NCBI RefSeq assembly: GCF_024721315.2
Contig: NZ_JANFAK020000091.1
Span: 1-34,700, forward strand
Direction: 5' to 3'
DNA length: 34,700 bases
Source of the DNA: Streptomyces sp. Isolate_45
GTDB lineage: Bacteria; Actinomycetota; Actinomycetes; Streptomycetales; Streptomycetaceae
Shown: positions 30,838 to 34,700 of the stretch, piece by piece
Position numbering within the stretch: position 1 is the stretch's first letter
Layout of the letters: every line of letters starts with the position of its first letter
Made by a program: the position numbers and the translations under genes
Notes under the pieces: model-generated
Told to the model about the DNA's origin: nothing
What the model saw: only the letters and a program-made list of their open reading frames with translations
Databases searched by the model: none

Positions 30838-31322
30838 TTGCGGCCCCGGCCGCGGCGGATCAGCAGGAACACGACCAGCACGGCACCGGCGGCGAGCAGC
30901 GGTGTCCGATTGGCCCGGACCGCGGTCGCGGCGTGACCGGCCCGTTCGAGGATCGGGTCGGGCGTCTTCTCGGACGCCAGCTGCCCGGCCCGCGCCGTGG
31001 TCTCACGGACCTGGGCGGCGGCCCGGGAGGCCTTCTCCAGGATCGGGTCCGGCGTCTTGTCCCGTACGAGGTCCGCGGCGTGCTCGGCCTTCTCCCGGAT
31101 CTGCTCGGTGACCAGTGCCGCCTTCTCCGACGCCTCCTGCTTCACCGCGGCCGTCTTCTGCTTCGCCTGGGCCTTCACGTCGGCCTTGGCCGCCAGCGCC
31201 TCCACGGTCCGCCCCAGTTCGTCGCGCGTGTGCGTGATCTGCTCCCGCAGCTCCTCGGGGGTGGGAGCACCACCCGTGGTGGACCTGTCGTGGGGCTGCG
31301 CCTGATCGTTGTGGTTCGTCAT
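30834..31322 (-). CDS. DUF3618 protein with coiled coil and C-terminal anchor
   Basis: A 162-residue protein. The DUF3618 motif PEELREQITHTRDELGRTVEALAAKADV is at about 21-48, followed by a long Ala/Lys/Glu amphipathic helix. An internal repeat, KTPDPILEKASRAA and KTPDPILERAGHAA, occurs at about 88-101 and 118-131, and a C-terminal membrane helix, LLAAGAVLVVFLLI, ends in the basic tail RRGRGRK. It is probably a membrane-tethered cytoplasmic rod. ATGA and GTGA overlaps couple it to the genes on both sides. The family is linked to envelope or stress functions only by context. Confidence 0.9.
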   Translation of the reverse strand: MTNHNDQAQPHDRSTTGGAPTPEELREQITHTRDELGRTVEALAAKADVKAQAKQKTAAVKQEASEKAALVTEQIREKAEHAADLVRDKTPDPILEKASRAAAQVRETTARAGQLASEKTPDPILERAGHAATAVRANRTPLLAAGAVLVVFLLIRRGRGRK

Positions 31323-31732
31323 CGGTGGGCCTTCTCCCTGATCGCGGCCACATCGGCCTTGACGCTGTCGATGGTCTGTTCGGGCGCGGGCGGGACGGCC
31401 CGCGCGATCTGCTTCTTGCCGGCCATGGCCAGCACGGCCGCCGTCGCGGCCAGCACCACGGCGAGGATCAGGGCGGAGAGCCACCAGGGCAGCACCAGGG
31501 CCAACGCGGCGATGCCCGCCGCCACCAGCGCCTGCGCCGCCAGGATGCCGAGGAGGCCGGCTCCGCCGAACAGGCCGCCCCCCGTCCCGAATCGCTTGCC
31601 CTTCTGCGTCATCTCCGCCCGGGCCAGGCGCATTTCCTCCCGGACCAGTTCCGAGACCTGTTGCGAAGCCCGTGAGACCAGCTCGCTCACCGACGGATCG
31701 GCGGCGTGTGCGCGATGTTCGGTCGTGGTCAC
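31319..31732 (-). CDS. Phage-holin-superfamily membrane protein (PF07332-like)
   Basis: A 137-residue protein with an N-terminal amphipathic helix SVSELVSRASQQVSELVREEMRLARAEM (about 14-41) and two membrane helices, GLFGGAGLLGILAAQALVAAGIAALALVL and WWLSALILAVVLAATAAVLAM (about 52-105). This family is named for phage holins, but chromosomal members like this are envelope proteins. GTG at 31732 follows GAGGTGG. An in-frame ATG at 31825 would add 31 residues and lies only 19 bases after a SigB-type -10 box, so the longer form is possible. It starts the operon with DUF3618 and DUF4235, joined by ATGA. Confidence 0.88.
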   Translation of the reverse strand: MTTTEHRAHAADPSVSELVSRASQQVSELVREEMRLARAEMTQKGKRFGTGGGLFGGAGLLGILAAQALVAAGIAALALVLPWWLSALILAVVLAATAAVLAMAGKKQIARAVPPAPEQTIDSVKADVAAIREKAHR

Positions 31733-31844
31733 GATGCGTCCACCTCGTCCTTGACTCGTCCCGGCCCCGCTCGTGCCGCCGGACGGATACGGGCCGAGGG
31801 GCGCGGGGGTGATGCGTTCCGTCATGTTCCTGTCCACCACGCGG

Positions 31845-31869
31845 CTACCCGGTAACCCGCAGGCCATCC
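31845..31869 (-). promoter_or_regulatory. SigB-type promoter candidate for the envelope operon
   Basis: Read on the minus strand, GGAT, exactly 15 bases, then GGGTAG match GNNT-N14-16-GGGTAY except for the final base, the same variant as at 17516-17540. It lies 19 bases before the ATG at 31825 or 112 bases before the GTG at 31732 of the first operon gene. Confidence 0.5.
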
Positions 31870-31913
31870 GCCCGCGAGCGGGCCGGTGTGGTGCGGCACC
31901 GGCCCGCCCGGGA

Positions 31914-32957
31914 TCACTCCATGCGGCGGCGTTCCTCGTCGCTCCACGCGGTGGTGTCACGGGGCCGTACGTAGGGCTCCGCGTCCTCGGGCAGTCCTCC
32001 CGCGATCGCGCGCCGGCGGACCAGCTCCGCGTCGAATTCGAGGCCAAGGAGGATGGCCAGGTTGGTGATCCACAACCACACCAGGAAGACGATCACGCCC
32101 GCGACCGTGCCGTACGTCTTGTTGTAGGAAGCGAAGTTCGCGACGTAGAAGGCGAAGCCCGCCGAGGCGATCATCCAGATCACCAGGGCCAGGAAACTGC
32201 CGGGGGTGACCCATTTGAAGCCCCGGCCCTTGGCGTTCGGCGCCGCCCAGTACAGGAGCGCGATCATGATCGTGACGAGGAGCACCAGGACCGGCCATTT
32301 CGCGATCGACCACACCGTCAGGGCGGTGTCGCCGATGCCCAGGGCCGAGCCCGCCCGCCGGGCCAGGCCGCCGGTGAAGACCACGATCAGGGCGGCGGCA
32401 CAGGCGAGGACCATCAGCGCCACCGTCAGTGCCAGGCGCAGCGGCAGGACCTTCCACACCGGACGCCCCTCGGGCACGTCGTAGACGGCGTTAGAGGCGC
32501 GGATGAACGCGGCGATGTACCCGGACGCCGACCACAGCGCGACGACCAGACCCACCACCGCCATCAGCGACCCGACGCCGCTCCGGCCCTGCAACTGCCG
32601 CACCGCGTCGCTGATCACGTCGCGGACCGAGCCGGGAGCCAGCTGCCGGAGGTTGTCGAGCACCTGCTGCGTCGTCGACTCGCCGGCGACGCCGAGCAGG
32701 GACACGAGGACCAGGAGGGCCGGGAAGAGCGCCAACACCCCGTAGTAGGTCAGGGCCGCGGCGCGGTCGGCCAGCTCGTCCTGGGCGAACTCCTTGACCG
32801 TTCCCCGGAGCACCGCCGCCCACGACCGTTTCGACAGCTCGGACGGCTTGTCGGGGGCCCGCCGCTCCACCTCGTCGTCGGGTCCCGCGCCGTCGTCCGC
32901 GGCGGTGTCCCGGTCCAGGTGTTCGCCGTCGCGGCCTGTCCTCGAAATACGTGTCAT
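31914..32957 (-). CDS. YihY/virulence factor BrkB family membrane protein
   Basis: A 347-residue polytopic protein with about six membrane helices. Family hallmarks are DRAAALTYYGVLALFPALLVLVSLLG (about 66-91), ALWSASGYIAAFIRASNAVYDVPEGRP (about 140-166), LLYWAAPN, and the C-terminal SYNKTYGTVAGVIVFLVWLWITNLAILLGLEFDAEL. A charged disordered N-terminus of about 50 residues and an Arg-rich C-terminus are cytoplasmic. YihY proteins were once called RNase BN; that is now known to be wrong and their transport or envelope role is unsettled. A paralogue lies at 33697-34587. Confidence 0.93.
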   Translation of the reverse strand: MTRISRTGRDGEHLDRDTAADDGAGPDDEVERRAPDKPSELSKRSWAAVLRGTVKEFAQDELADRAAALTYYGVLALFPALLVLVSLLGVAGESTTQQVLDNLRQLAPGSVRDVISDAVRQLQGRSGVGSLMAVVGLVVALWSASGYIAAFIRASNAVYDVPEGRPVWKVLPLRLALTVALMVLACAAALIVVFTGGLARRAGSALGIGDTALTVWSIAKWPVLVLLVTIMIALLYWAAPNAKGRGFKWVTPGSFLALVIWMIASAGFAFYVANFASYNKTYGTVAGVIVFLVWLWITNLAILLGLEFDAELVRRRAIAGGLPEDAEPYVRPRDTTAWSDEERRRME

Positions 32958-33213
32958 GCCTTGCGGCTGTCCACCTTCACGGCACTCATGCCGCCCCGGT
33001 CGCATCCGATGGGCCGCCCCGATCGCGGACCGTCGCACCGCCCCGCGGGATACGCCCGTACGGGGACATCCGGGCCGGCGTCGGTGTTCGGGCGGCCAGG
33101 GCGGGCATACGCGGGTCCGGGGACGACGGTCACCCGCGGCGGCCGTCAGGGGCCCGCGGACGGAGCCTCTTCCCCATCGCACACAGGAACGCCAACGGTC
33201 GGGGTGATGGACA

Positions 33214-33693
33214 GTGAACGTGACGGGAGCAGCAACGGAGGCACCTCCGTGCACAGCGGCACCGGTGTCGGGCCAGAGCCGCCGGCTCAGCCTGGGCAGC
33301 ATTCGGGGTGCGGTCGGCAAGGGCCGTGACTTCACGCGCCGGACCCTGCGGGACTGGGGTTGGGACCAGGAGGAGAGCGCCGAGGACGTCCTGCTCGTCG
33401 TCTCCGAGCTCGTGGCCAATGCCCAGTTGCACGCGGGTGGCTGCCACGAGCTCGTACTGACGGCGGGCGATGTCCTGCGCATCGACGTGGTCGACGGCGT
33501 GACGCTGCCGCCCCGCCCCCGCGCCGTACCCCGGCCGGGCGTGCCCGGCGGTCACGGCCTGCGCGTCGTGCAGGTGCTCTCCGACCGGTGGGGCTCCTAC
33601 CGCTACGGCGTCGGCAAGGTCGTGTGGGCGGAGATCGACGGTTTCCGCCTGGGCGGGTACCGGGGTCACGCGGCCCCGTCCCCGGCCGTTTGA
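33214..33693 (+). CDS. RsbW-like ATP-binding protein
   Basis: A 159-residue GHKL ATPase-fold protein. The N box is in LLVVSELVANAQLHAGG (about 60-76), the G1 box region is RIDVVDGV, and the glycine-rich lid is PGGHGLRVVQVLSDRWG (about 110-126). It belongs to the same HATPase_c_2 family as the gene at 5819 but is diverged and has its own N-terminal tail. The GTG at 33214 starts the frame; the ribosome site is only fair (GGGGTGATGG). Its partner is not adjacent. It lies between two YihY paralogues and ends three bases before the next convergent stop. Confidence 0.88.
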   Translation: MNVTGAATEAPPCTAAPVSGQSRRLSLGSIRGAVGKGRDFTRRTLRDWGWDQEESAEDVLLVVSELVANAQLHAGGCHELVLTAGDVLRIDVVDGVTLPPRPRAVPRPGVPGGHGLRVVQVLSDRWGSYRYGVGKVVWAEIDGFRLGGYRGHAAPSPAV

Positions 33694-33696
33694 GCC

Positions 33697-34587
33697 TCAG
33701 GACGCCCGCGGTCGGGCAGCCGGCCTCCGGGCCCGTTCTACGTTGAACTGGGCTCCGGTGAGCAGGGCCAGGTTGGCGAACCAGAGCCAGACCAGGAAGA
33801 CCACGATGCCGGCCAGCGAGCCGTAGAGCCTGCCGTACGTGCCCAGCTCCGTGTAGAGCGTGAAGAGTCCCGAGGCCGCCAGCCAGAGCAGCGCCGCCAG
33901 TACGCCGCCGGGCAGACCCCGTCGCGTGCCCCGGCTCTGGGCCGGGCCGGTCCGGAAGAGGATCAGCACCAGGAACGTGACGACGGCCAGCAGCACGGGC
34001 CAGCGCAGCAGCGCGATGACGTGCGGGCTGTCCCCTCCGGTGGCCCGCACCACCCACCGGCCCACCGGCCCGGACACGACCAGACCGACGGCCCCGGCGA
34101 CGAGCAGCACCAGCAGCGACATGGCGTTGACGACCAGCATGTGGGCCGCCCGCAGCGGGGGCCGGGTCTCGGGCACCCCGTGCATGGTGTGCAGGGCGCG
34201 ACGGAACACCGCCAGGTAACTGCACGCCGACCACAGCGAACTCACCACACCGCTGATCAGCAGGGCCACCATCGACGAACGTTCCGCCAGGAGACCCCCG
34301 AGCGCGTCGCGCAGCACCTGCGCCGATTGGGGCGGTGCGTAGGAGGTCAGCTCGGTGATGAGCCGCTCCGTCGTCGCCCCGCCCGACAACCCCACCAGGG
34401 AGACCGCGATGGCCAGGGCGGGCAGCAGCGCGAGGACGGCGTAGTACGTGAGGGCGGCCGCGTGGTCGGCGAGGTTGTCGTTCCAGACACGGACGGCCGT
34501 ACGCCGCAGCTCGGCGCGGGTGCGCGCGGCGAGGGCGACGGTGGGCCGGCCGACCGGGCGCGGTGCGGTGCGGGGGATCTCGGTCAC
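33697..34587 (-). CDS. YihY/virulence factor BrkB family membrane protein (second copy)
   Basis: A 296-residue paralogue of the protein at 31914, with the same six-helix plan: DHAAALTYYAVLALLPALAIAVSLVGLSGG (about 41-70), SLWSACSYLAVFRRALHTMHGVPETRP (about 117-143), and the C-terminal TYGRLYGSLAGIVVFLVWLWFANLALLTGAQFNVE. It lacks the long acidic N-terminus of the other copy. The GTG start at 34587 has no clear ribosome site; the upstream region is short and runs into the contig-end G run, so the promoter cannot be judged. Confidence 0.92.
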   Translation of the reverse strand: MTEIPRTAPRPVGRPTVALAARTRAELRRTAVRVWNDNLADHAAALTYYAVLALLPALAIAVSLVGLSGGATTERLITELTSYAPPQSAQVLRDALGGLLAERSSMVALLISGVVSSLWSACSYLAVFRRALHTMHGVPETRPPLRAAHMLVVNAMSLLVLLVAGAVGLVVSGPVGRWVVRATGGDSPHVIALLRWPVLLAVVTFLVLILFRTGPAQSRGTRRGLPGGVLAALLWLAASGLFTLYTELGTYGRLYGSLAGIVVFLVWLWFANLALLTGAQFNVERARRPAARPRAS

Positions 34588-34623
34588 GCTGCGCAGGTGC
34601 CCGACAGGGCCCCGCGCATGCGT

Positions 34624-34700
<77 letters not shown>

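Noticed and set aside
31319..31732. Prophage remnant suggested by a holin-type protein
   Set aside because: The family name is historical. The gene sits in a chromosomal DUF3618/DUF4235 operon, and no endolysin, capsid, integrase or attachment site is present.
33061..33110. SigB-type promoter before the RsbW-like gene at 33214
   Set aside because: GTGT and GGGCAT have suitable spacing, but the -10 box lacks the GGGTA core, so the match is too weak to call.

Overview
This is GC-rich, gene-dense actinomycete chromosomal DNA, most likely from Streptomyces or a close relative. The evidence is strong third-position G/C, frequent GTG starts, GTGA/ATGA start-stop overlaps, and families typical of streptomycetes (SpoIIE-type phosphatases, RsbW-like kinases, WYL, GlxA, DUF4190, DUF3618, DUF4235, DUF4404, MepB, a mycothiol-type TIGR03086 protein). 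I saw no rRNA, tRNA, CRISPR array, transposase, integrase or prophage module. Both ends are pure homopolymer (74 C on the left, 75 G on the right) and look like contig-end artefacts.

Layout. 0.1-2 kb: a short-chain dehydrogenase converges on a low-complexity membrane protein, with a G-quadruplex-like tract between them. 2-4.5 kb: a Bacillus-like rsbQ-rsbP pair (alpha/beta hydrolase, then PAS-PP2C phosphatase) followed by an RsbV-like STAS gene. 4.5-11.5 kb, minus strand: a signalling block of a SpoIIE-type protein with a changed metal ligand, a receiver-SpoIIE phosphatase, a CHASE3 histidine kinase, an Rcp1-like response regulator, an STAS protein and an RsbW-like kinase, then a membrane-anchored Mrr-like nuclease and a YjbQ protein. 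11.6-16.8 kb: MarR regulator, type II NADH dehydrogenase, small proteins, and a second SDR converging on a WYL regulator; the SDR promoter carries three direct repeats running into a perfect palindrome. 16.8-21.8 kb: a FabR/DesT-like TetR divergent from two small membrane proteins, an HTH protein divergent from a hydrolase across a perfect 28-bp palindrome, and a GlxA-type regulator divergent from a saccharopine-dehydrogenase-like protein across an inverted repeat.

21.9-26.6 kb holds one 1566-residue HEAT-repeat protein of unknown role. 26.6-30.3 kb carries small enzymes and regulators (GNAT, MepB, flavin reductase, DUF4404, AraC, TIGR03086). 30.5-34.6 kb is an envelope/stress module: an overlapping operon of a holin-superfamily protein, DUF3618 and DUF4235, and two YihY/BrkB membrane proteins flanking another RsbW-like ATPase.

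How it fits together (inference). Both ends of the window carry partner-switching parts: three SpoIIE-family proteins, two STAS antagonists and two RsbW-like kinases, but no sigma factor. Two small-membrane-protein operons are preceded by near-identical matches to the Streptomyces SigB-type promoter (GNNT-N15-GGGTAG). A reasonable reading is that energy, redox and osmotic or membrane signals feed a SigB-like regulon whose sigma genes lie elsewhere and some of whose envelope targets are here. Four regulator promoters have clear dyad operators that can be tested directly.
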